Assembly (NCBI RefSeq): GCF_011397635.1
Contig: NC_064754.1
Span: 35,146,043-35,210,042 of the forward strand
Reading direction: 5' to 3'
Origin: Epinephelus fuscoguttatus
Taxonomy: Eukaryota; Chordata; Actinopteri; Perciformes; Serranidae
DNA: 64,000 nt
Below the pieces are notes generated by a model. It did not search any database, was not told where the DNA came from, and saw only the letters and a program-made list of their open reading frames with translations. Positions 1-19,868 of the stretch are shown here, piece after piece. Positions within the stretch are counted from its first letter, which is position 1. Each line of letters starts with the position of its first letter. Both the position numbers and the translations under genes were made by a program.

Positions 1-660
1 AGGCCTAGATAAGAAATTAGCTCTCTAGCGCCCCCATTTTGTTTGATCGGGTCAATAATGGATAATAGATTATGTGTGGTCATATGCCTACAAAGTTGCG
101 TGGTGATCAGTGAAACCCTTGAGTTGTTATACACCTTTATGTGATGAGCCACGCCCTCCGCAATATTCATTGCCTTATAGAAGCTCAGGTTTAGTAAGTT
201 TTCCAACTTTTGCCAAGAGGGAACTTTAGATATTGGTCCCTAGATTATGTTCACTGAGTTTCATGCAGATCGGTCAAACTTCCTAGGAAGAGATTGATTT
301 GAAGTGTCTTTCAAAAAATTCAAACTGGTGGAAAATCTATATAACTGGAAGTTATGTGTTCTTGAGGCAAATTTGTTTCTCATAGGAGAGGCATCTCTGT
401 GCAAAGTTTCATGTCTCTATGACATACAGGGCATGAGATATGTCCATTCAAAGTTTGCAATTTCAATCAGTTGCTATAGCACCCCCCTTTGGTCAATTGA
501 TGTAATATTGCTTCATTCGCATCCTCCCATGACCCTCTACCACTGTGCCAAATTTCACATGGATTGACCAAGTCAGTGAGGAGAAAAACGTGGAACAGAC
601 ACATACAGACTGACACACAGACAAAGTTTTCGTCATTATATAGTAAGATAAGATATAATG
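1..660. repeat. Interspersed-repeat-like sequence, family not identified
   Basis: No gene is visible. The stretch has the style of a dispersed fish repeat: short phrases such as a 'caaatttcacatggattgac' block, then an imperfect run of acagac/acacag units near 598-625, then an AT-rich 'tatatagtaagataagata' end near 638-655. That tail resembles the 3' end of a non-LTR element or SINE, but no reverse transcriptase or tRNA-like head is present. The one 87-codon open frame (304-567) lacks an ATG start and matches no family I know. The left edge is cut by the window. Confidence 0.35.
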
Positions 661-877
661 CACATTAGATTGACATTTTTAGAATATAATATTACTCTAT
701 GGCAGTGAGGTGTTGTGTAAGTAGACATGTTCAGGATAAGGTTTCCAGACAGACAATACATTTAGTCACCAGATCACTGTGTAGGGGGAGTATTGTGCAA
801 CAATAAATAACAGTTGAAACATCAAACCACATTGCAGATCAGAATAAAATCAGTAACAGTGCAGCAACACAGATACA

Positions 878-1320
878 TACGACGGAGTATTAGGGCCACA
901 TTGAAGAAAAAAAAATCGGAGATTTCGAGAATAAAGTCGAAATATTACAAGTAAATCTCGTAATAGTTCGAGAATAAAGTCATAACTGAGAAAAAGTCAT
1001 AATATTACAAGAATAAAGTCATAGTTTTTAAGGAAATAACCAACAACAAACAGAATATCAGATTGTCTTTCATGTCGTTGTAAGTGGCCTACTTAATTAG
1101 TAGGCACACCATGCCGGTTCTGTGTCAGTCGAAACTCCGGGCCCAACTCTGCCACTGATTGGCCAGTCTGACATTCTTCATAATACATATAGAACGTTAG
1201 TGAAACACATAGGCCTAACAGAAACATGCGTTTCTCATATTATTCTCGTAATATTATGACTTTATTCTCGAAATATTACGAGTTTTTTTTTCTTCAATGT
1301 GGCCCTAATACTCCGTCGTA
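878..1320. mobile_element. Non-autonomous DNA transposon (MITE) with about 37-bp terminal inverted repeats
   Basis: The left end begins TACGACGGAGTATTAGGGCC and the right end is its reverse complement, ending CTCCGTCGTA. The inverted match runs on through a poly-A/poly-T block to about 37 bp. The 6-bp word GATACA occurs on both sides (872-877 and 1321-1326), consistent with a target-site duplication. The interior has repeated 'cgagaataaagtc'-type units on the left and their complements on the right, so much of the element can fold back. No transposase is encoded. I cannot assign a superfamily: a 6-bp duplication is not typical of hAT (8 bp) or Tc1 (TA). Confidence 0.8.
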
Positions 1321-3197
1321 GATACACAATGCGTTCAGAATCCCATACTTTTTCTTTTTACTATCAGTACATACTGCAGCTGCCTTTGTAAAGTATGTAC
1401 TGTTGCATGTGGTATGCATACAACATACTACGCTATCACTTAATGTTTCTTGAGCTTGCCAGAGATGGAGGTCAACCCGGAGCTCTGCTGTTGTTACTTT
1501 GCAATGTATGTAGTTTTAACACAAAGGATTGTGGGTCAGAATAGCCAGTAATGCATGCTGGCTTGCATATTGAAAAATGCGACCAGATGCAGTAGGACAT
1601 CCTGGTACATACTATGTAATGGGACATACTCGTTTTTTCTGGCATGCTAAATAGTGTGGTACTATGGGTACTGGACACACAGATGATGCTGGTCCCTGAC
1701 ACACCTGTTGTGGGCGGCTCAGACCAGTTTACCTGCAGTTCAGCTGAACCTTTGCTTGTTTCACAGAGCAGTTAGGTCCAGTATTAGCACACAGCTCCAG
1801 TTTTTAACCTCTTCAAGCTCCAGTTTAATGGACCTGTTCAAAACCACAACTAAGCTCGCCAGAGTCACAGAACAATAACCCTATGTAGGCTCTGCACACC
1901 CAGTATGGAGTGTATTGAAAGTATGGAAAAATGCAGTGCACTATGAGTACCCGGATGGTGCACTCAAAACGGTCAAGAAGTTGAGTGTGGAACTTTTCCA
2001 CCAAGCACCACTATATTGTTGTCGGGTATAAGCCAGCAGTGGGTTTATTGGGTTAATTTAGCAGTCTGTAGCGATTTGGTACCGCGAACGATAACTCAAT
2101 GCTAATGCTAGTTCCGGTGAGTGCACAACGGCCATGTTTGGCCGTACATAGTACATACATAGTGCAAACAGTACACTACATGGAAGTGTACTGATGGAAG
2201 TATGTGATTTGAGACACAGCACAGGTCTAAGCTGGGTGGAGTTCTGCTGGGAATCACATGATGTCACCAACTCTAAGTAAAAACACTGGTGTGGGTGCAT
2301 TTGTGTTAAATGTCAGAGTGCTCAGTTTTGGTGACCTTTGGCGATAAACACACCTGTTCTGCCTGATGCAACACAAGCAGAGAAGAAACTTTATAAAAAA
2401 TAATTTCTGTACATTGAAGACAAAAACACACTGATTCCAATCAAAATTGTCCATTGGTTTCTCCTACATATTAATAGGAATTCAATTTATTTTTACAGTT
2501 TCTGTCCTAAATGTCAGGTATTGTCAGACTTCTCTTTCAGTTGCACAGGAGGTAATGTCTAATATGTTGCAGATCTGTGTAAAATTCTGCTTAAATGTGT
2601 CCCTAAGGCAATGTGTGCTCATTTCAGTCATGGTGTTGGTGTTGTATTGCACAAGAAACCACACCACCACATTCACCACATGTGTCTTCTGAAGAGAAAC
2701 TTTGAAACATAGTTGAATATGTGGAAATGGTTTCATTTAATATAAACCATAGACCAACATCTTGTTTTAAATCTGCATTTGACAGGGAAAAAGTCATCAT
2801 GCATGGCCATTATAAGGTTTTATCCTTTCTTTCACCCTCCTCACAATCACAGAGTGGCCACTTATTGTTAGTTGTCTCTGATTTGGTTTAGTGTGTTGTT
2901 GCTTTTTAGTTAGCAATAAATGGTCCCTGAACCTTGACTGTTATCCCTGGTTATGGACAACAAATCAAATGTCACTGATTTGAATGTCACTAAGGTCACT
3001 GATGATCAGGTGAATTTAGAGGGAACAGATGCCCAAATGGTAATTACTTATGACTTCCTTTATTCTGTGGCTCTTCCCCTTTTAAACATCAGTGTGGATG
3101 TCTATTCTCTTTGAGAAGACAGACACAGCTGTTATATCAAGATTAAAAACAAACCTTGTAACACTGCGAGCAATCTTTAAATTATATTAGCCATAAG
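1321..3197. other. Intergenic, repeat-derived, no supported gene
   Basis: From about 1350 to 2250 there are degraded repeat phrases, including several tagtac/gtacta palindromic words and loosely inverted segments near 1380-1430 and 2150-2200, as in decayed hAT-like MITEs. From 2250 to 3197 the sequence looks unique. Short open frames at 2254-2736 on both strands have no start context, splice partners or recognisable domain. Confidence 0.4.
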
Positions 3198-6100
3198 ATG
3201 TCGGAGGATCTGTACACCGAGCCTGGCATCACTAACAAAGTTTACTGTGGTCAGGATGATAGGGAGAGTATGGTGAACATCTATGTCAGTGCAGAAAGCC
3301 TGAAAGTGTATGACAACCCCTGGGTGGAGGGCACGTCACCAAATACACCAGCAGAGATTCAGCAGCCAGGTACGGACACGCTAACCTGAGCAACAAGCAG
3401 GTGTCTTTTCATCTTAGTTTTCTGTGTAGTTTGGTCATGTGATACAGCAATGGGACTTTGTTGACTCTGAACAATTTAATTTTCTTGTATTTTATTAACT
3501 GCAGCTTATAACATTAGATATGGCTAAACATTCATTCATTTAATGTGTTTTAAAAGCTTGATGTTGATCATTTATTTGTGTCAGTCGTCAGTGAAAACTC
3601 AGGAAAGAGGAATCATGTCAGAGCTGATTTAGTGATTCTGGGTGTGATGTGTCTTCTCCTCTTGGCCGGGATCATTTGCCTCTGGGTCCATAGTGAGTTT
3701 TTCCTAATTCCTAATTCTGGTGTTTGTAACAGTAACTGTAAAGAAACAAGCACTTCACATGTTGTTGATGATTGGTGTAATAATATGATAACATATGAGA
3801 CTATTCATTGCTGTTTTGCTGTTCCCTCCAATAGTGAATAAAAACAAAACCAGCTGGAGAAGAGAAAAGGATCAGTTACTGGAAGATAAAGCCAGTCTTA
3901 TGAAAATGAATTACCAGTTAAAAGCCAACATCACTGAACTCATCAGAGACAACGCTGACTTGTTGAAGGAGTTTTGCAGTAAGTAAAATATTACCACTTA
4001 TATTTGATCATCTTTGTTCAGTAGGGAGGTATTTGGTCAATTTTGTGTTTATTGTAGGAAAATGCACCAACACAAAAAACTCCCCTCAGTTCATAAAACA
4101 GTTTTGTAGTATGAGGCTACTTGTCAAGATCTTCCATGTTTCATTCATATTTGTTGTTGTTTTTTACATATTATTAAAGGAGCTATTTACGACATTCAGA
4201 GAATATGTATGATGCAGAGTCTGAGCTGGTATTGTCTGCACACGGCTCTCAACATGGAGGTGGCTGAGCCAGCGGCTAGCAGCTTATGGTGCTAACAGCC
4301 CAAACAGCGCTAACAATGGTGACAGTGCTGACAGAGCAAACAGTGCTAACATGGGGGTTTAACTGGAGGGTGGTAGTTACACTTCCACCCACCACAATGC
4401 CGTTGCACCACTGTAGGACAGGATGGCGTTATCAGCTGTAAGTGCCCTATGAGTGCCATGTGAAATGGTGGCAATTAGCTAACAGGTGGAATACACACAA
4501 AGGGATTCACATGCACGCCCATGCACGTGCGTCCAGACTATCTACCACAACAAAGAAGAGAGAAACTTGGATTACAACACACACAAATGGAGTGTGACTT
4601 CATTCTCTGCTCAGGACATCAATACTCCGCTACCGATCAGTCCCAACATTAAAACCTGAGATGGGTAAAGTGAATAACATTGATCATCTCATTAGAATTT
4701 GATGATTTCTTGCTGGGCCCTGGCATTTATGTCAATGCCACTTCATGTGCTTCCAAGTTCTTCCCCCGACACGGCAATGGCACTCCCGCATAGCATTGGC
4801 CCACCACCAGGACAAGGCACTATGCCACACTCCAAAAGCTGCTCAGGAATGGCCTGAGGAACCTGACAAAGCATCAGCTTGACCTCCAAATTCCCCAGAT
4901 CCTAATCTGATAGAGCATCTATGAGGTGCACCAGTACTAAAGAGGTCCTGTGTCCAAAACTTGACAGGTCAGGGCCAAGTCTGATCCACTGTGGGGCCTT
5001 TGACGTCTCAAGGCATGGGCACAGGACCTCCCGGATTTCCAGTAGTTTCTGGCACCAAAGCATTGGCAGAGATCCTCTGAGTCCTGTCACACTGGGGTCT
5101 GGGAAATTTGAAGGCCAGGTTGACACCTTGAGCTCTTTGTCATGTTCCTTGGGTCAGTCCCGCACCCATTGGGGAGTGCCATTGCCATGAGGGGTTTACT
5201 TGGCCTGCATGGTATTTGGGTGGGTGGAGCATGCCAAGTGGTCTCCACACGAATGCCTGGACCAAAGGTATGCCAGCAGAACATCGCACTGTGACAAAAT
5301 GATCAATGTAATACCCTGCACCAGTGCTTAATTTGAGCCGGAACGTACTGGAACGCATACCAGGATCTTTTCAGAAAAAGGCCCCGATGCGTTCCGGCAC
5401 TAATTTGCATGGGTCTAGAACTTTTCACATCTAAAAACTACATACAGTATTGGCTGATGTCACCAGTGTTGCAGGGTGGAGTACCGTAGTACTACGGTGC
5501 CTCACATACCACTACTGTGGGATAAGTTCAAAGTCCAATTGCAAGAGGGTGAATGTCCAATAACGGCGCGCGCTGGTCAATAACGGAGCGCGCTGGCCAA
5601 TATGCTGCTGCAGTCTTCCAGACATGTGAGTATCTTTGAGCAGTGAAAGTTATTATTTATTTCTTTTTACTTGTCAGCAGTGATTTGTTTTCCACAGAGC
5701 TCTACGTGCGAGCATTTTACTGGCATTTGCGACTAAAAATAGTTTTGTGCGAGCAAAATAAATCATTCAGGAGCACACTGTGCGAGTACAGATTTCAACC
5801 AGCAGCAGAAATGAAAGGTGAATCCCGCCGGTTCTGGGTTGAACGGGGGTCACAGACAGGAATATGGCGGTTAACTAGCCTACAGCGGCTCCGTGGCGCA
5901 AGATAACGGCTTACCGGCGACAGAGAAGTCCGACTCCAGGTCCAGTAGCCTAATTTCCTCTTTCATTGACGTCATGACTGCCCAGTACCTGGACAACCGG
6001 GCCGTGGCGGCACACAGGTATGTGGCATGTCAGAGGAGAAACGAGCCGTTAACATTTCTCTCTTTGTGGTAGGTAACCGTCCACAAACCTCAGTGCACTT

Positions 6101-7507
6101 TAGGGACTGTTCTTTACTTGTCAGGAGAGGAGGGTGGGTGGTTGATTTTTATTTTATTTATTTATTTTATTTTAATCCCCCCTATGTTAATCACTTATTG
6201 ATGCTGTTTTTGAAGTATGAATACGTCAATAAATAGCCTAATTTATTCCATTGAAATATCAGTGATGTATTATAGAAAAGTGATTTATCTTTTTATAAAT
6301 GACAAAAGGCACATCTGCCTCATTTTTGCTGTGGTATCCTGATACTACTCAGAACCGTGATACTTTCACTGGTATCGTACCGTGGGTCCCAATTTTGGTA
6401 CCGTGACAACACTAGATGTCACAACCATTCCATTTGGAGCTGCGCAGTGAGGCGGCTCGGGTGCCGCTTAAAAAAGTGTTCCCCTACTTTTGGGAGTGGG
6501 GGAACACTGCTCTCTCAGAGGCCCAAAGTGTTCCCCTACTTCTAATTTTACTGCCCTGCACCTGTTAGTGGCTTTAAAGTTGTGATTAATCAGTGTATCT
6601 TTACATAGCAAATAGTTATTTACTGCAATGTTAAGGCTCTGAATGTCGCATACAGAACCTATTTAACAAACAAAACAGGAAACACACCTACATTTCAGCA
6701 AGCTAAGCATTGCAGACAACACAACAGCAATTAACAAACTATTTGTGTCATTTTTAATCCTAAATAGATATCTATGATGTCACTAGTCAAGGTGGGAAGT
6801 AGGCTGCGGTGTGTGTCCTTTACAGGTGGTCACACTGCCAATGTGCAGTTCCACCTGTACCTCAGGGGTTTATTACAGTGGACTGCACTTCCCTCTGTGG
6901 TTTTGAAATCAAGTGAAAATGAGACAATGAAGCCAACAAAAATACTTTCACTCTATGTTCACATGTGCAGCAGAAACATGTGCATTGTAGATATTGTCAA
7001 ATATTTTTTGGCGGACGCCATTTTTGGCTTTTGTCCATACATACATTTTTAGTATGGATCCTACTCACTGTTTTATAAATGACACCACAGTGAGCGATTA
7101 TGTTGCAAATTTCTGAAATGAGGAGAAATGCCTGGAAACACATGTTGATATTGATTCAGCTATTGTGTGCATGGTTAGTAACAAGTACTGACTACCATGG
7201 TGTCTTTAGTCTGTGCTCTGAACATGTGATTTAGTGTTTTGCTTTTGTATGTAAAGACAGCAGTCAGTTTGGCTCTTTGCATTAAGTGTTCGGTGTATGG
7301 GACCTTGAAACTGTTGTGAAAAGCAAGCCAAAGCAATTGTAAAATGCTATAAAATATAAAATTCAGCAAATTAATAGAGTAAATATTGACTTGTATTTTG
7401 GGTGATTGAAATGTCTCTCCCTTTGAAACACAGAATACAAGCCTATGAAATGTAAGCGTTTGGATAAGTCTGAAGGAACTGGGAAAGGGCGGATGGGACA
7501 CAGCTGA
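3198..7507 (+). CDS. CD209-like / C-type lectin-family type II membrane protein, lectin domain not found
   Basis: Exons read as 3198-3369, 3585-3692, 3835-3978 and, less surely, 7434-7507, joined by phase-1 introns with consensus GT-AG sites. Exon 1 (start MSEDLYTEP) encodes a tyrosine-containing cytoplasmic tail of the style found in teleost CD209-like receptors. Exon 2 encodes a hydrophobic membrane segment (LVILGVMCLLLLAGIICLWV). Exon 3 encodes a charged heptad-like stalk ending in EFC. The expected C-type lectin exons (WIGL, CxxKxxWICE-type motifs) are absent down to 8.1 kb. Instead a short exon adds about 24 residues and stops at 7505-7507. A donor at 7518, an acceptor at 7671-7672 and AATAAA at 8111 suggest a spliced 3' UTR. 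It may be a lectin-less isoform, a truncated paralogue or a decaying gene. No ITIM is seen. The family call is firm for exons 1-3; the end is tentative. Confidence 0.6.
4188..4690. repeat. Partial TTAA-type repeat in the lectin-like gene intron
   Basis: The sequence after TTAA at about 4177 (AGGAGCTATTTACGACATTC) resembles the ends of other TTAA-flanked elements in this window, and is followed by repeated 'gctaaca' words. A matching inverted right end is not visible, so this is called a truncated copy. Confidence 0.3.
4700..5310. mobile_element. Two degraded Tc1/mariner transposase fragments in inverted orientation
   Basis: On the + strand, 4700-4950 has decayed transposase sequence, including a PPNSPDPNLIEHL-like stretch near 4885-4920 that matches the conserved region around the third catalytic residue of Tc1 transposases. 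On the minus strand, 5310 back to about 4990 reads the same coding region again, with an MFCWHTFGPGI-like block and then an EHDKELKVSTWPS-like block. Both copies have in-frame stops and deletions. The arrangement looks like an insertion of one copy into, or inverted duplication of, another. No intact ends or TA duplication could be placed. Confidence 0.6.
5322..6553. mobile_element. Non-autonomous hAT element with exact 8-bp target duplication
   Basis: The element starts CAGTGCTTAATTTGAG and ends ...CTTCTAATTTTACTG, giving short inverted CAGT...ATT termini. The 8-bp word CCCTGCAC lies directly outside both ends (5314-5321 and 6554-6561), the duplication size expected for hAT transposons. The interior has a partial 'gtgttcccctactt' repeat near 6474 and 6530 and no transposase frame. 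It sits in the third intron of the CD209-like gene. Confidence 0.8.
6562..7433. other. Intronic sequence, no lectin exon found
   Basis: This is the remainder of the intron before the last coding exon of the CD209-like gene, and the place where C-type lectin exons would be expected. No WIGL, EGxWxW or terminal cysteine motifs are found in any frame. Open frames at 6774-7052 (+) and 7175-7588 (-) show no domain. Confidence 0.4.
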
Positions 7508-8110
7508 CCACAGAGAGGTACGTTTCAAAACTGTTATTGTAGGACATTTCTTTTTCTGTGTCGCATCACAACAGAGGCTGCTCTTCAAGGTCTTAAGTTA
7601 AACTAAAGGATAAAAGAATAAAACAAATATTTTTGCTTTATCATTTTAAATGATTTTTTTCTGTCTCTGCAGGTACCAGCGTGTCCCACGCCTTGAACAT
7701 GAAGCAAATGAAGACTGATTTGTAAATGAAAAGCCTCAATATGAAGAAGGAGGTCTGGAATATCTTATGTGCCAGAAGAATTTACTAAATACATCCAGTC
7801 TGTTACTGTTCTGATTAATTATATTACATTGGTGCAAATGAATGCACAAATGAATGTTTACATGATATTGTTACATTCAGGAGACTGTTACAAAACCTGA
7901 TCATCTGACTGGACTTTGTTGTGTGATGTTGCTTATTTGTTCCTTTATCTCAGCAAGTTTGCCAAGCACATAAAACAGAGACACCAGATGACAAGCGCTT
8001 GCTTCCTGCGTTCCACACGCTGACAGGTTTACGCTATTTTGAAGCATTCTGTATGTTTAGTATGAATGGTCCCCATGTTAAAACTGCTAAAACAAACCGT
8101 GCCGTACTTT

Positions 8111-8116
8111 AATAAA
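8111..8116 (+). promoter_or_regulatory. Polyadenylation signal of the CD209-like gene
   Basis: AATAAA lies about 440 bp after the last putative exon start (7673). It would end a transcript with an intron in its 3' UTR. Confidence 0.45.
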
Positions 8117-8509
8117 TGTTGGCCTCTTTCTCTCAAGACATCACATGATGTATTATTTATTCAAATTATAAAAGCTATATATTTTTAAGCTTAACCCTGT
8201 TATTTTCTCTCAAGTATCACTGGATCAGTTGTCACAGCATAATCTTGATCAATAATGTTATAATGGTATTTAAAGTCATACAATAAAAATGCATCCCACT
8301 CAGCAACCCAACCCAGAATCAGTGCAACAGCAACATGTATGTTCTGGAACACTGTGTTTAAAAAAAACCATTGTGTGATGACTACACCTGACAAAAGCAG
8401 GTAAAACGTTTTATAATGGTAAGTATTCTCTTTCAGTGTTAATCCAATAATGTTAAATGCACAGGGCATTGAAGCTTCAAGCTTTTGGCAGACTGTGGTT
8501 TAGCAATAA

Positions 8510-8548
<39 letters not shown>

Positions 8549-10298
8549 GTTGATGCCTCTTGCCCCATGATTTTTTTAAAAAAAAATACCTTATACGTGG
8601 GATATGCCACCTACAGACGGAATACCATAACAATCTGCAGTACTATTTCACAGTGATCCTAATTTGGTTGTTGGTGTTCACATCTAAAAGATTTTGGCAT
8701 CCGACCACAGGAAACAGTAGGTCTATGATATCAAATAGGCTATCAAAACCAAATAAAAGTTTTTTAAAAATGTCTGGTTTCATCTGTACTAAGTAGCTTT
8801 GCAATTGTTCATTGGCTGTGGCCTATTTTATGCAAATCTTACTTAAATCTGTTCAGTAGTTTTTGAGAAATTCAGGTAGAAACAAGTAAGCTAAACAAAC
8901 GGGTCCAAAAGCATAACTCTAAAACAATGAAAGTGCTGGAAAACTGTAGAGAACATTTATAAATCTACTTTGTAGGATTTAGAGGCATCTAGTGGTGAAG
9001 TTGCAGGACTGAAACCTTGAAACCTTGAAACCATGTACCAAGTGTGTTGGAGAACTATGTTGGCCAATGCAAAAATGCAAATAGTTTATCTAGATGTAGT
9101 TTTTGTTTTTTCCATTTTTGGACTTCCGTAGAAACAACGTGGCAGAGTGTGTGGAAGAGGACCTGCTCCATGTGTTGATATAAACTTATAAGCTACCAAA
9201 AGAACAACAATTCTTGGTTTAAGGTGATTATACAATAATGACCATTTTTGCTTACTGAAGCTTTAATAAAACTATTGCACCCAACTGAGCTTCAAATATT
9301 ATTCTCAGGATACAACACAAAAGTGTTTATCTCCCTCTTGGCCTGTTTATATTGTGTATTCATTACTCTCTTCTTACAGCTCGCACAGTTGTCACATAAA
9401 ATTTGTGAATTTAAACACATACAAGGCTGGTCAACACTACCACCTTTTTCCACATCAAGGGCATAGCTTTTGTTTCAACATTTGGGGCAAACATATGAAA
9501 TGGGGGTTTGGGGGTCCTTTGCAAGAAAGTTTTGAGCATCAAACACTTAATTTTCTGGTGATTTTTTATGAACAATTGGTGCATTTTGTTTCATCAATCT
9601 ATGGTATAAATGGCTTGATTTTGACAAAAGTAAGTATTACTCTATTTTATTTATTTATTTATTTATTTATTTATTAATAGTCTTTTTTTCTTTTTTCTTT
9701 GTTTTCTCAACAATGGAGAAAACATATAAAGAAGTACTGACAAAACAACATCAGAGCCAGGGGCACAGCTGTATGGTTTTTGCAGCTGTCTTATTTTTTT
9801 TAATTTAAAAATTGTCTTGATGTTGCACTGTTTTATTTAATTTTTAAACATAAATATAGGTTTATAGTGGCCAAATTGGATTTATGGTTATGGTACTTTG
9901 CTCCAATTGATTGGATGTTATTCGGTACTTCTTTTATTATTGTAGACATCAAACAGTACATTTTCCGAGCAAAAATGAAATTCTGAGGTGATGATATTAA
10001 CAATATATCGAAATACATCTTCAATATTGTTAAGTGTGGGGACGTTGTAATAACAGAGGCAAAACTGTTTCTAAATACATCACACAATGAACAGTGCGGA
10101 AATAAAATAGTACCAGGGGTGTGCCACTGTTTGACGCGCATTGATACAATGTTATCCGCCTCGTATGACCTCACATCCGTCTCTCCAGACAGACTTTTGT
10201 CTGCCGGCATTTTCTTTTTGTTTTGTCTGTGCCGACTGTAGCTCTTAGATTGATATTCTGTTTTGTAATCTGCTTCTACCACAGTAGTCTGTTGCATA
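8117..10298. other. Intergenic between the CD209-like gene and ddx5
   Basis: Contains a (CA)n microsatellite at 8510-8546 and a (TTTA)n run near 9641-9676. About 8975-9240 is related to a dispersed repeat seen again near 22386 (shared 'aggatttagaggcatc' phrase). The last few hundred bases should hold the ddx5 promoter and 5' UTR. A 171-codon minus-strand frame (9833-10348) runs antisense across ddx5 exon 1 and has no recognisable domain. Confidence 0.5.
8510..8546. repeat. (CA)n microsatellite
   Basis: Perfect CA dinucleotide repeat of about 18 units. Confidence 0.95.
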
Positions 10299-18438
<8,140 letters not shown>

Positions 18439-19868
18439 ATATGATATACGCACAATATATGGAACCAACATGATTTGGGTTTAGTCTTGAAATCTTACAG
18501 TATGATTATTATAATTATTGTTATTATTATTATTATTATCCTTTGTACTGTTTAACTTTGTTTTGCTTACAGCAGGGTTGGAAATATTCAGTAAACCCAG
18601 AGCATTAAATGGAGTCATAGACACGTCTCCAATAGTGCAATTACGATTGCCGCAATTTTTCCTTGACTGTTTTTTTGTTACATTCCTCAGTAATTTATTT
18701 TTACTAGGTAATGCAATGTTTTCAGTTCGTGGTATGTTTAAAGTGATGTTATGAAGATCATATAAAAGGGTGTGTGTGACCCTTTTAAATAAAAACAAGA
18801 AAACAGGACCTGTGTGATGCGTTGACTGTGGGAAAGTTGGGTTGGGAGAACTACTACAACTGCAATTGTTTTAATGTGGATCTTGGTGCTTCTAAACCAC
18901 ACACACACCTGTGAACCTGGTAGTATCAGGAATGCATGACTCAAGCCATACTCTGAACACATTTCTGACATTGCCTTAGATGTTTCAAAGTGATGAGACT
19001 GGAGGCAGATTAAAAGAAGTTACACTTTGCATTATAATACCAATATTGAGCTGACTTGTGAAAAGCAATGCTGCAATGATTTAAAACAAGGTGTATATTA
19101 TTGGGCATTATGGCTGTTTGCAACCTCTGGATGTTCCTGTCATACATTTTTGGAGTCAGTACCCTATTCAGCTCAACCTAACTGTCTAGTGCACGTTAAG
19201 ATAGAACTTAAGTTCAGGGTCACTGTTACCATTGAGAATACTGATCATAGATCATATGGACGACACTGAGAGCACCCAGGGGAATGTTCTGAGTATATGG
19301 GTATATTTTCTGCCTCAGGACTAAAAACAACAGCTGATAATGACATCACAAGTTTGAAGCTCACTTCTCTGGTTTCTGGCCTTGAGACGGTAGCGCATGT
19401 TCACAAACATTGATTAAACTTTCCTAAGCCATGGAATTATCATATTGGACTGCTTAATTTGGGATGTGTTCCCCTTTAATGAATGAAATGTATATTTTAA
19501 CAAAATCTAACTGAACATGACACAGTTATACCAAACATAAAATGTGTTAGAATATCCAGTTACTACAGAAAGACACCACCACCTTAATTTTTTTTATCAT
19601 ATTTCAAATATAACACTACATTGTACAGAGAGAGAGATTTCATAATATATATATATATAAAAAATGTCATTCTAACAAAACAGTATCAAAAGAAAACATA
19701 GAACAAAAACTAATACAGATAAAAAATAAAATTGTACGAGGGAGATGTCAATTCAGACATAATATAAGTCATTTGTTTTTATTACATATAATTTTCCCGA
19801 TTATTTAAGTGGTCTCAGCTATTAATATAAAATTTGTAACCCGGATGCTATTTTTGTTTCCTAGAGAA
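18439..19868. other. ddx5 3' UTR and ddx5-polg2 intergenic region
   Basis: An ATT/ATA-rich run lies at 18516-18540. AATAAA at 18788 is the likely ddx5 polyadenylation signal. Beyond that the sequence is AT-rich with an (AT)n run near 19648-19660. No exon or RNA gene is seen. Confidence 0.5.
18788..18793 (+). promoter_or_regulatory. ddx5: ddx5 polyadenylation signal
   Basis: AATAAA 350 bp downstream of the ddx5 stop codon, the first canonical signal after the gene. Confidence 0.6.
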
